Assembly: GCF_017161445.1 (NCBI RefSeq)
Contig: NZ_CP071060.1
Span: forward strand, 4,402,001 to 4,466,000
Length of the DNA stretch: 64,000 nt
Origin: Niveibacterium microcysteis
GTDB taxonomy: Bacteria; Pseudomonadota; Gammaproteobacteria; Burkholderiales; Rhodocyclaceae
Reading direction: 5' to 3'
Part shown: piece by piece, positions 17,690-25,189 of the stretch
Position numbering within the stretch: position 1 is the first letter of the stretch
How the letters are laid out: every line of letters starts with the position of its first letter
Notes under the pieces: generated by a model
Seen by the model: only the letters and a program-made list of their open reading frames with translations
What the model was told of the DNA's origin: nothing
The model's database searches: none
Program-made: the position numbers and the translations under genes

Positions 17690-18906
17690 AGCTCTTGTTC
17701 GCCTTGTCCGCTGCTTTGCTGAGCGGTGGCGTGAGCGCCGCCGACTGGCCGGAGACCACGCTGGACTGGACACTGCGGGCGCAGGCCGAGGCACGCAGCG
17801 CCAACCCGGATTCGTCGCTCGCGCCCGCCGCGCACATGCTCGGCGCAGGGCGGGACTGTGGCGCCGGCGAAGTGCGGCTGCGTGGCCGCGTCGGGCAAGT
17901 GGGCTTTGCCGGGCAGGCCTGGGCGGCAAGCTGCGACCCGGGTGGCGTCGACCGCGACGGCCGCGTCGACGAGCTGTTCTGGGAGGGCGAGGCCGGCCCG
18001 CTGCACTTCACTCTGGGAAAGAAGGTGGTGAGCTGGGACGTAGGCTTCGGTTTTCGCCCGCTCGACGTGGTGCAGCGCGAGAATCGCCGCGCGCTGATCG
18101 ACCAGCAGCTTGAAGGCGTGCCGGTCGTGATGCTGGAACACTTCAGCTCGCACCTGGCCTCGACCCTGGTCTTCGCCAACCCCGGCCAAAGTGACGAAGC
18201 CCTGCGGCGCGACGAGCAGGCGCTCGCCTGGCGCGGCTTCGCACAGACGTCAATGGCAGACCTGCATCTGCTCGCCCGTTGGGGTGCGCAGGAGCGCGCG
18301 AGCCTCGGCGCCGGCTTCTCGGCGGTGCCGCTCGATTCGCTCGAAGTGCACGGTTCAGCCCGCTGGGGCCAGCGCGCGACGCGCCTGGTCGGAACCTGGC
18401 CCTCGGCCATCCCGCTCGCCACCGCGTCGCCGTGGCGCGACGAGGTGGGCGGGGCTTTCTGGCAAGCCCTGATCGGCGCGCAATGGACCGGTGAGAACAA
18501 GATCTCGGTGCTCGCCGAAGCCTGGTACGACGGCACCGCCCCCACCGAGTCCGAGTGGGACGCCTGGCGCGCACGCAACGCCGCGATCGGCGGCTTTACC
18601 TACGCGCCTGAAATCGCCCGCGCCGGCAATCTCGCGTGGAACGCCCAGGCACTCGGCCAGGTTAACCTGCAGCGCGCCAACCTGCTGCTACGTGCCGCGT
18701 ACGGCGGTGACACCTGGCAACCGGAGATCGACTGGCTGCTCACGCCTGCTGACGGCGGCAGCGTGCTGAGCGCGGCACTCGCATGGCAGGGCGACCGCCT
18801 GCGCATCGAAGCCGGCCTGCGCACCTACCTTGGCCCCGCCGATTCGCTCTACCGCCAACTACCGGATCGCGGCAACGCGTATCTGATGGCGACGCTGCCT
18901 TTCTGA
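17686..18906 (+). CDS. Outer-membrane beta-barrel, last gene of Lol-like cluster
   Basis: 406 residues from the ATG that overlaps the LolA-like stop (ATGA). A signal peptide runs to about residue 18 (GVSA). The mature sequence is made of alternating hydrophobic strands and ends with phenylalanine (MATLPF), the classic outer-membrane insertion signal. Two cysteines (in GRDCGAG and SCDPGG) may pair. I do not recognise a named family. Its place suggests it receives whatever the ABC/LolA-like genes extract, or is itself involved in moving it to the surface. Confidence 0.75.
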   Translation: MKLLFALSAALLSGGVSAADWPETTLDWTLRAQAEARSANPDSSLAPAAHMLGAGRDCGAGEVRLRGRVGQVGFAGQAWAASCDPGGVDRDGRVDELFWEGEAGPLHFTLGKKVVSWDVGFGFRPLDVVQRENRRALIDQQLEGVPVVMLEHFSSHLASTLVFANPGQSDEALRRDEQALAWRGFAQTSMADLHLLARWGAQERASLGAGFSAVPLDSLEVHGSARWGQRATRLVGTWPSAIPLATASPWRDEVGGAFWQALIGAQWTGENKISVLAEAWYDGTAPTESEWDAWRARNAAIGGFTYAPEIARAGNLAWNAQALGQVNLQRANLLLRAAYGGDTWQPEIDWLLTPADGGSVLSAALAWQGDRLRIEAGLRTYLGPADSLYRQLPDRGNAYLMATLPF

Positions 18907-18933
18907 GGCAACCGCCCCCAACCTGCTTGCCTC
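18905..18933 (+). terminator. Hairpin after the Lol-like cluster
   Basis: GAGGCAA (18905-18911) and TTGCCTC (18927-18933) can pair around a 15-base loop directly after the barrel gene's stop. No T-run follows, so termination would be weak or factor-dependent. Confidence 0.35.
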
Positions 18934-18963
18934 GACGATACGAATTGCTCTCAATGCTTGCGT

Positions 18964-18969
18964 TATATT
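18964..18969 (+). promoter_or_regulatory. Possible -10 element before the toxin gene
   Basis: TATATT stands out in an AT-rich patch 90 bases ahead of the AHH gene start. No convincing -35 element is seen. Confidence 0.25.
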
Positions 18970-19058
18970 TCGGGTCCACAGCAGGATAGCCTTCCGCCAG
19001 GCGCTATTGCCTGCGTTTAGCACGGGTGTCACACCAATCGAGCTAACGGAGAAGAGAC

Positions 19059-19844
19059 ATGACTGAACTCGTTGAGGGCGTATTGATCGGAATGGTGCTC
19101 GAGCACGACAAGAACGACTGCCCGTTCTGTGTCAGTAACGAGAAGGCGAAGCCCAATCCGGTGCCCGTGAGCAAGGGCGAAGCTAGCTGGGAAGAGGACG
19201 CCGACAAGCTGATAGGCAATGACGCAGGCGAACTTGAAAACAACATGAGTACGCCCAGACCGCAGAAGTGGTATCTGGAAGACGCAGTCGCACGCGAACT
19301 GAATATCGCGACGCCACACAAGATCACGCCGAACCCGCACCACCTTATCCCGGGCAATGAAGCGCTGAAGCAGGTACGTACATTGTTGTCCTGGATATTT
19401 GAAGACAAGAGCAAGATCGAGAACGACATCGGTTACGACGTTAACAACGGCGAAAACGGTATCTGGCTACCAAGCAACAACTCCATGCGTGGCGTTTCAT
19501 GGTGGAGCGGGGATACCCAGATCATTCGCAAAGCGAAGTATGCGAAGTCCGCGATGAAAGTCTCTGGCGGGTTGTTTCACGACCGCCATATCGACCCCTA
19601 CTCGGAATTCGTACAGGAGATTCTGAACAAGATTGCGGATCGGATGAATGGCCTTCAAGCTCAGGATCCAAAATGTCCGTTCAAGGTTGAAAAGGGCCAT
19701 AACACTCGCTACAAGCCGCCATATGCGCTGGTTAATCGACTCAACGGTGTAACGCGACGCCTGAGCGGCTACCTGAAAACCAGCGCGACACCGACCAACT
19801 ATTTCTACACCTCGAAACTCGTGAAGAAGGCGCGCGAGGTGTAG
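19059..19844 (+). CDS. AHH-type HNH/endonuclease VII nuclease, likely toxin
   Basis: 261 residues. The central HHLIPGNEAL (starting H94) followed by NNGENGIWLPSN (about 129-140) and FHDRHIDPYSEFVQ (about 172-185) matches the AHH nuclease domain of polymorphic toxins, where paired histidines and the downstream histidines build the metal site. The N-terminal part carries a CPFC motif but no recognisable delivery module (no PAAR, Rhs or LXG). Base composition is visibly more AT-rich than flanking genes and codon choice differs, suggesting acquisition. The Imm11-like gene starts 36 bases later. Likely target is nucleic acid in competing cells; that is family inference. Confidence 0.75.
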   Translation: MTELVEGVLIGMVLEHDKNDCPFCVSNEKAKPNPVPVSKGEASWEEDADKLIGNDAGELENNMSTPRPQKWYLEDAVARELNIATPHKITPNPHHLIPGNEALKQVRTLLSWIFEDKSKIENDIGYDVNNGENGIWLPSNNSMRGVSWWSGDTQIIRKAKYAKSAMKVSGGLFHDRHIDPYSEFVQEILNKIADRMNGLQAQDPKCPFKVEKGHNTRYKPPYALVNRLNGVTRRLSGYLKTSATPTNYFYTSKLVKKAREV

Positions 19845-19879
19845 CAGATGGTCGACGGAGTAACCCGGGAGAGGTCTGG

Positions 19880-20452
19880 ATGAGCAGTTACTACATGCTT
19901 GAGTGCATTGCGCCGGAAGATTGGGATGATCCCGCTCTGGTCGAGGGGATCGCTCCGCCCACGGGTGAGGATTCATGGCGGCTTGGGCGGCGGTTTCTCA
20001 ATCCGCCGACGCGACCGATTGAAGTCAGTCTTCATGCCGACTACGGCATCCAGCTCAAAGAGCTACGCAACGTTGACACCCTGCTCATGACAAAGCGCCT
20101 ACACAAAGCCCTTCTGGACGCTGGAGTGAGTAACCTCGATGCCTACCCCACGATCATCCGACACCGCAGCCGCCCGTTTGAAACGGACGACTATGTCGCT
20201 TGCAACCTGATCGGGCTGGTCTCGGCGGTCGATGCGGCCAAGTCGAGAATTATCGGATCAAGCCCTGACGGGTTGATTGACACCGATTTCGAGTCCGTCG
20301 CACTGGATGACCGCAAGGCGCAGGGGGCGCTGATGTTCCGCCTGGCGGAGAACACAAGCGCCGTTATCGTGCATGAGTCAGTAAAAGACTACCTACAAGC
20401 CAACGGATTCGACATGCTGACCTTCGTGCCGCCAAGCGAGTGGATCGGGTGA
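19880..20452 (+). CDS. Imm11-like immunity protein paired with AHH toxin
   Basis: 190 residues starting after a GGGAGAGG ribosome site. The opening MSSYYMLECI, the mid-protein segment RLHKALLDAGVSNLDAYPTI and overall length resemble Imm11/DUF1629 immunity proteins. No signal peptide or membrane helix is seen, so it would be cytoplasmic, as expected for neutralising a nuclease. It is AT-richer than the surroundings, like the toxin gene, and the two form a compact unit with no other genes of a secretion system nearby. Confidence 0.65.
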   Translation: MSSYYMLECIAPEDWDDPALVEGIAPPTGEDSWRLGRRFLNPPTRPIEVSLHADYGIQLKELRNVDTLLMTKRLHKALLDAGVSNLDAYPTIIRHRSRPFETDDYVACNLIGLVSAVDAAKSRIIGSSPDGLIDTDFESVALDDRKAQGALMFRLAENTSAVIVHESVKDYLQANGFDMLTFVPPSEWIG

Positions 20453-20486
20453 TCGTAGCGCCTCGCTCGGGGCAGGAAATACCAAT

Positions 20487-20566
20487 TCAGAGCGGGGCCG
20501 ACACCCCGGGCATGCCCTCGCCCTGCGAGAAGAGATCCCCCTGAATCGGCAGCGCGCAGCCGCCTG
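20487..20566 (-). pseudogene. 3'-end remnant of an outer-membrane barrel gene
   Basis: These 80 bases match 21117-21196, the 3' end of the neighbouring barrel gene, at 73 of 80 positions, with an uninterrupted identical run of 38 bases (20510-20547). It reads in the same orientation and frame to a conserved stop, encoding IQGDLFSQGEGMPGVSAPL. Similarity ends abruptly at about 20567 and no start or upstream coding part remains. It lies 35 bases after the immunity gene, so it may mark the scar of a rearrangement that brought in the toxin pair. Confidence 0.8.
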
Positions 20567-20666
20567 CGGGGTGCACATTCAGCATTGTTGCGGTTCGACG
20601 ATCATCGTCGCCCGACCAATCGGCGCCTTCACGGCGCGCTGCACACCAGCAGGCCACGAACGACCG

Positions 20667-21110
20667 TCACCCTCCCCGCACGCACAGCGCGCGGCCGTAA
20701 CTGCTGCCTGTGATCGCGCTCAGATCGCGCCGACCGATGTCGAGGTTGTAGCCCCAAGCCTGCGACGTGCCGCTACCCTCCCCGCTCCAGAACCAGCCAC
20801 CACTGAGCGCGAAGACTGACGCGGCATGGCAGAAGTTTCCGCCGCACGCGACGGACTCGGCAGGGTCGTACAACGCTTCGAGTTCGTCGATGGACGGAAG
20901 CCGCCATCCATCGCCACGCGCAGCACACTCGTTCACAGCATCGGGCCAGGAAATCTCGGTGCCGTTGTCACTTTGGCTCCACGCCAAACCGCTGCGCGGG
21001 TCAGTCACGATGCCATCGTGCTGGGCGTAGCGTTCAGGTGACGCGATGTTGGCGAAACCCAGGCAGGCGATGAACAGCGCCCCGCGCAGCGACCACTTCC
21101 CGTGTCTCAC
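20667..21110 (-). CDS. Exported DUF1566-domain protein
   Basis: 147 residues with a signal peptide to about residue 24. The mature part holds the DUF1566/Lcl C-terminal signature: GLAWSQSDNGTEISWPDAVN, then GWRLPSIDELEALYD, an aromatic WFWSGE segment and a terminal GRALCVRGG. The fold is C-type-lectin-like; several members are surface or adhesion-associated, but function here is unknown. Three of its four cysteines could form disulfides. It starts 6 bases after the stop of the barrel gene, so they form an operon. Confidence 0.78.
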   Translation of the reverse strand: MRHGKWSLRGALFIACLGFANIASPERYAQHDGIVTDPRSGLAWSQSDNGTEISWPDAVNECAARGDGWRLPSIDELEALYDPAESVACGGNFCHAASVFALSGGWFWSGEGSGTSQAWGYNLDIGRRDLSAITGSSYGRALCVRGG

Positions 21111-21116
21111 GACGGA

Positions 21117-21734
21117 TCAGAACGGCACCGACACCCCGAGCATGCCCTCGCCCTGCGAGAAGAGATCCCCCTGAATCTGCAGCACGCAGCCACCTGAGCA
21201 AAACAAGCCGCCACTGCTGTTGATCAGCGTGGAATAGAAGCGGCCTTCAAGGCGCAGCGCGGCGTGCTTGCCGAGCATGAACTGGTAGCCCAAGCCCAGG
21301 TTCATCGAGGGCCGCAGTTCGTTGCCATAGCCCTCGCCGTCCAGCGCCAGCAGCGTGCCACCGATACCGCCGACCACATAGGGCCCGCTGCCAACCGGGC
21401 CTTCGAAGAAGTAGGTGCCGCCAAGATGGAAGTAGGTGACAGACAGCGGCATCGTCGCGGTGGTCTTCGGCGCTGCGCTTTGCGTGTAATCGAGGTGGGA
21501 GCGCTGGTGCGACAGGAAGAGCTGCAGCTGCCGGCTGCCGTCATACGGCAAGTCCAGCGCGATCGCACCTGTGCCGGAGCTTTCCACTTTCAAGTTCTCG
21601 CCGGTGGTGGCGTTCTGGAAATCGCCGCCGCTTCGGAACGCGCCATACGCGGTGATGGCACTGTCGGTCGCATGAGCAGGGGCTGCCAGGGCGAGCATAG
21701 CCAGCGGCAGGATGCAGGAGAGTCTGATCTTCAT
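21117..21734 (-). CDS. Small outer-membrane beta-barrel protein
   Basis: 205 residues from the ATG at 21734, the first residue of a good signal peptide (MKIRLSCILPLAMLALAAPAHA). The frame is open further upstream but lacks signal character and would overlap the divergent promoter. About eight amphipathic strands and a terminal phenylalanine (SVPF) indicate an OmpW/opacity-like barrel. Cysteines in FCSGGC near residues 180-186 could pair in an external loop. A truncated copy of its last 80 bases lies at 20487-20566. Confidence 0.78.
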   Translation of the reverse strand: MKIRLSCILPLAMLALAAPAHATDSAITAYGAFRSGGDFQNATTGENLKVESSGTGAIALDLPYDGSRQLQLFLSHQRSHLDYTQSAAPKTTATMPLSVTYFHLGGTYFFEGPVGSGPYVVGGIGGTLLALDGEGYGNELRPSMNLGLGYQFMLGKHAALRLEGRFYSTLINSSGGLFCSGGCVLQIQGDLFSQGEGMLGVSVPF

Positions 21735-21862
21735 GATGTTGCCTGTCAGCGCGGCCATTCCGCAGCCGGATTCTGCCGTGCGAATCGCATTGCTGGCGAG
21801 CGCGAGTGGGCCCGCCTTGCGCCAACCCAAATCCAGCGCTCGCGCCCCTTGCCCCGCGGCCC

Positions 21863-21868
21863 TAGAAT
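21863..21868 (+). promoter_or_regulatory. Possible -10 element of the small lipoprotein gene
   Basis: TAGAAT lies 33 bases before the ATG at 21901. Its position supports that start over an upstream in-frame ATG at 21712, which would precede the promoter. Confidence 0.35.
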
Positions 21869-21900
21869 GCAGCGACCTCTTCGCTACAGGAAGCACCGCC

Positions 21901-22239
21901 ATGCGCCTCGCCCTTCGCACCTGGATCGCCATACTCGCCACACTGTGCCTCGCGGCCGCATGCGTGAGCTACCCGGCACCGCCAGCGCCGTCGAAGTACG
22001 AGCGCGCCTGGAATGCCGCGTTGGGCGGCGTACAGGATGCCGGCGTGACGATCATGCACGCGGAACCGAACAGCGGACTGATCCGCGGCACGAAGAACGG
22101 GATCGACGTAACGGTGACCGTCACGCGCCTGCCCGATGGCGCGGTGAAAGTGCAGTTCGACAGCAAGGGCGAAACAAAGAACGACCCGCAACTGCCGGAT
22201 CGTTTCTCGCAAGCCTACGAACGGCGCATGGGCCGCTGA
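21901..22239 (+). CDS. Small lipoprotein of unknown function
   Basis: 112 residues. The signal peptide ends in the lipobox LAAAC (about residues 17-21), followed by SYPAPPAPSKYERAWNAALGGVQDAG. The mature part resembles short lipoproteins in which a helix and strand pair fold around an aromatic core (repeated ITV/VTVT strands), but I cannot name a family. It is divergent from the barrel gene and is followed at once by another small exported protein. Confidence 0.7.
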   Translation: MRLALRTWIAILATLCLAAACVSYPAPPAPSKYERAWNAALGGVQDAGVTIMHAEPNSGLIRGTKNGIDVTVTVTRLPDGAVKVQFDSKGETKNDPQLPDRFSQAYERRMGR

Positions 22240-22259
22240 GCACACGGACTGGCGCACCG

Positions 22260-22511
22260 ATGCGACGCCCGGTCAGCATCTTCGCCGCCCTCTGCGCGCT
22301 GGCGGCCGGCGCTTGCGCGCGCAATCCGGACGCGGATCTGTGGGACTGCCAGTTCGCCGTGCAGAAAGACAACGCCGGCCGCTCGGCCACGGATATCGCC
22401 GAACGCGAACAGAGCATCGCCGCCTGTATGAGCGAACGCGGCTACCACCTCGATCCACGCAACAGCGCCTGCACCACGGGATCCGTTACCCCGCAGTGCT
22501 ATCAGAAGTAG
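22260..22511 (+). CDS. Small cysteine-containing exported protein
   Basis: 83 residues. The N-terminus MRRPVSIFAALCALAAGAC is a signal peptide with an imperfect lipobox (AGAC). The mature part has four further cysteines (WDCQF, IAACM, SACTT, PQCYQ), which could make two disulfides, and a conserved-looking SERGYHLD segment seen in small periplasmic proteins. It starts 20 bases after the lipoprotein gene and is probably in the same operon. Function unknown. Confidence 0.6.
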   Translation: MRRPVSIFAALCALAAGACARNPDADLWDCQFAVQKDNAGRSATDIAEREQSIAACMSERGYHLDPRNSACTTGSVTPQCYQK

Positions 22512-22549
22512 CCACGACTCACACCATCGGAAGGCGAGCGCCCAAGCAC

Positions 22550-23239
22550 ATGATCACCGTACATCACCTTGAAATGTCGCGTTCGCAGCGCATCCTCTGG
22601 CTGCTCGAAGAACTTGGCCTGCCATACGAACTTGTGCTGTACAAACGCGACCCGAAGACCCGGCTCGCGCCGCCGGCACTCAAGGCCGTGCATCCGCTCG
22701 GCAAGTCGCCGGTCATCACCGATGGCGAACTGACGATCGCCGAATCCGGCGCCATTCTTGAATACTTGGCTGAGTGCTACGGGCCCGCGCAGACCGGCGA
22801 CCTCGCCGAGCTACAACCTGCCCCGGGCTCGGAGGCGCACCGTCAGTGCCGCTTCTGGATGCACTACGCAGAAGGTTCGCTGATGAACTGGCTGGTCATG
22901 AAGCTGGTGTTCATGAAGATCCCGACGCAGCCGATGCCCTTTTTCGTACGCCCCATCGCGCGCGCGATCTGCGATCAGGTGTTGAAGAAACTGGTCGACC
23001 CGAACCTGCGCACCGGGCTCGACCTCATGGAAGCGCATCTCGCCAAGAACCACTGGTTCGCCGGCGAACAACTGAGCATTGCGGACTTTCAGATGTGTTT
23101 CCCGGTCGAAGCCGCGCTCGCGCGAACCGGCAACGCCAACCGCTATCCCAAGCTGAAGGCGTTCCAGGAGCGAGTCGCAGCCCGCCCCGCCTATCAACGC
23201 GCACTCGCCAAGGGCGGGCCGGTGTTGCTGACGGACTAG
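22550..23239 (+). CDS. Glutathione S-transferase
   Basis: 229 residues from the ATG at 22550. The N-terminal thioredoxin-like domain begins MITVHHLEMSRSQRILWLLEELG, with the glutathione-binding PVITDGELTIAESGAI (about 55-70) containing the cis-proline and the E-S pair. The all-helical C-terminal domain covers about 90-229 and includes the capping motif SIADFQMCFP. A serine pair in the SRSQ segment is the likely thiolate-activating site. It should conjugate or reduce electrophiles using glutathione; substrate not known. Confidence 0.9.
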   Translation: MITVHHLEMSRSQRILWLLEELGLPYELVLYKRDPKTRLAPPALKAVHPLGKSPVITDGELTIAESGAILEYLAECYGPAQTGDLAELQPAPGSEAHRQCRFWMHYAEGSLMNWLVMKLVFMKIPTQPMPFFVRPIARAICDQVLKKLVDPNLRTGLDLMEAHLAKNHWFAGEQLSIADFQMCFPVEAALARTGNANRYPKLKAFQERVAARPAYQRALAKGGPVLLTD

Positions 23240-23280
23240 CCGCCACGCGCCGCCAGCGCCGAAGCCACCGCGAGTTCGCG

Positions 23281-24915
23281 TCAGGTCTTGAAGTAGGCCA
23301 CTTGCGCATCCAGCGCGTCGGCAATGGCCGACAGCATCCGTGCGGTGCCCGCGGTGTCCTGCATGCGGCCGTTGGTCTGCTCGATCATCCGCGCAATCTC
23401 TTCAACCCGCTGAGCAATGCTGGTCGAGGCCTCGCTCTGCTCACGGGTCGCGTCGGCGACGTCACGGATGCGCTCAAGCGTGTGGGTCGCGCCGTCGCGA
23501 ATCGCACGCAGCACCTCAGCGGCACCACTCGCCAGCCGCACGCCTTCGTCGGCCTGTGGCATCGCGGCCTGCATGACATCGGTCACCGCACCGGTTTCGC
23601 TCTGGATCGACTGGATCATCGTCTCGATTTCAACGGTCGCCGCAGCGGTACGTTCGGCGAGCTTGCGCACCTCATCCGCAACCACGGCGAAACCGCGCCC
23701 CTGTTCCCCGGCACGCGCGGCTTCGATCGCTGCGTTAAGCGCGAGGAGATTGGTCTGCCCTGCAATGTCCTTGATCACCGACGCGATTCCGCCGATTTGG
23801 CCGGCACGTTGTGCGAGCACTTCGATCCGCGTCGCCGCGTTCGCCACCGTGCCGGATAGCGCCTGGATGCCTTCGCGTGCGCGCTCCACCTGGTTCTGGC
23901 CTTCCTGTGCCAGCCGCGCAGCCTCCGCCGAGTAGGTCTGCGTGTCATGAGCCGAATCCGAGATATGCCCGATGCTCACCGTCATCTCTTCGACTGCGGC
24001 GGCCATGCTGGACGTGGCGTCCACCTGCTGTTGCGCCAGTTCCGCAACCTCGCCCGACACCGCCGCGATGTTCGACGCGCCGTCGCGCATACGTGCGGAC
24101 TCGCCGCGAATCTGCGCCAGCACCTCGCGGATCGCGGTACGCGCCACATCAAAGGAAGCAAGGACACTCCCGCTCGCCGCTTTGCCGACACTTGCAGTGA
24201 GATCACCTTGAGCGGCTCGCGCCATGACCTGGATGGCACTCGCCGGTTCGCCGCCAATCTGACGCAGCACACTGCGTGAGACCGCCCATCCGATACCGCC
24301 AACCACACATAAGACAGCGACGAACAACGCGACGCCGGCAATCAACTCGTCGCGCATCTGCCGTTCGACATCGTCCATCCATGCGCCGGTTCCGACGAAC
24401 CAGTTCCAGCCATCAAACCGCATCACGTACTGCAGCTTCGGAACAGGCTCAGCCCCTGCCTTGCGGGGGAACATCGAGTCGACGAATGCATCCGCGCGAC
24501 CACTGAGGGCATCAATCAAGTCCTGGACAGGGTAGCGCCCGCGACCATCGCGCAGCGTTTGCGCCACGTTTGTACCGATCAACTCCTTGCGAACGTGATA
24601 GACGTTCACCCCGTCCATCTGATAGACGTAGAGGTACTCGGTCTTGTGGTCATCGCCGCCGTAGCGGATCAGTGCAATCGCTTCCAGCGCCGCCTTTTGC
24701 GCAGCCTCTCGCGGCATACCTTCCGCTTCCTTGGCCGCGTAGAACGCCAATACATGGTGGGCGGATTCCACGACGGCGCGAATCGTCGCCTTACGGCCCT
24801 CGATCATGGTGCTGCGCTGCTCCATCGCCGAGGCGATCAAGAGCAGGAATACGGCAGCACAGGCGCTGCCGAGCATGACGAGGATCTTTGTCTTGAGTTT
24901 AAGTGCGTCGAGCAT
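23281..24915 (-). CDS. Methyl-accepting chemotaxis protein with cache sensor
   Basis: 544 residues from the ATG at 24915. A first membrane helix (about 11-32) precedes a periplasmic single-cache (sCache_2-like) domain (about 35-195) with [15 protein letters not shown] and [14 protein letters not shown] as its signatures; a second helix lies at about 202-226, followed by a HAMP-like linker and a signalling domain with the invariant hairpin tip [20 protein letters not shown]. It should pass a periplasmic small-molecule signal to CheA/CheW, which are not in the window. It stands alone on the minus strand. Confidence 0.92.
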   Translation of the reverse strand: MLDALKLKTKILVMLGSACAAVFLLLIASAMEQRSTMIEGRKATIRAVVESAHHVLAFYAAKEAEGMPREAAQKAALEAIALIRYGGDDHKTEYLYVYQMDGVNVYHVRKELIGTNVAQTLRDGRGRYPVQDLIDALSGRADAFVDSMFPRKAGAEPVPKLQYVMRFDGWNWFVGTGAWMDDVERQMRDELIAGVALFVAVLCVVGGIGWAVSRSVLRQIGGEPASAIQVMARAAQGDLTASVGKAASGSVLASFDVARTAIREVLAQIRGESARMRDGASNIAAVSGEVAELAQQQVDATSSMAAAVEEMTVSIGHISDSAHDTQTYSAEAARLAQEGQNQVERAREGIQALSGTVANAATRIEVLAQRAGQIGGIASVIKDIAGQTNLLALNAAIEAARAGEQGRGFAVVADEVRKLAERTAAATVEIETMIQSIQSETGAVTDVMQAAMPQADEGVRLASGAAEVLRAIRDGATHTLERIRDVADATREQSEASTSIAQRVEEIARMIEQTNGRMQDTAGTARMLSAIADALDAQVAYFKT

Positions 24916-25146
24916 TGCTGTTTCCCAGTCAAGTACGTGCCTGCCCGAGTTGGGGGCAAGCACTCACGATGGGCATTACGGTCGGCGCACTGTCCGCTGG
25001 AGCGTAGTTCTACGTAGTGGATTTTCCACTCAGCATGACGATTGAGATGGATCAATCAAGAGGAGCGGAGCCGAAAGCGCCTGAGCGCGCAGAGCGCCGA
25101 CGCAAGCGCGCTCGCACGGTTCATCTCCCGCGAGGCACGCTCGCCT

Positions 25147-25164
25147 GCTAGCCTGAAGGCTAGC
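25147..25164 (+). promoter_or_regulatory. Perfect hairpin ahead of the peptidase/hydrolase gene
   Basis: GCTAGCC (25147-25153), loop TGAA, GGCTAGC (25158-25164): a perfect 7-bp stem just 26 bases before the ATG. No T-run follows. It may sit in the mRNA leader and affect translation, or be an operator. The rest of the 274-base gap shows no gene. Confidence 0.4.
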
Positions 25165-25189
25165 GACATACTTTCAGGAGCCCACCGCC

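Noticed and set aside
19059..20452. Prophage or transposon carrying the toxin pair
   Set aside because: No integrase, transposase, terminal repeats or phage genes are seen; only base composition and the adjacent gene fragment suggest transfer.
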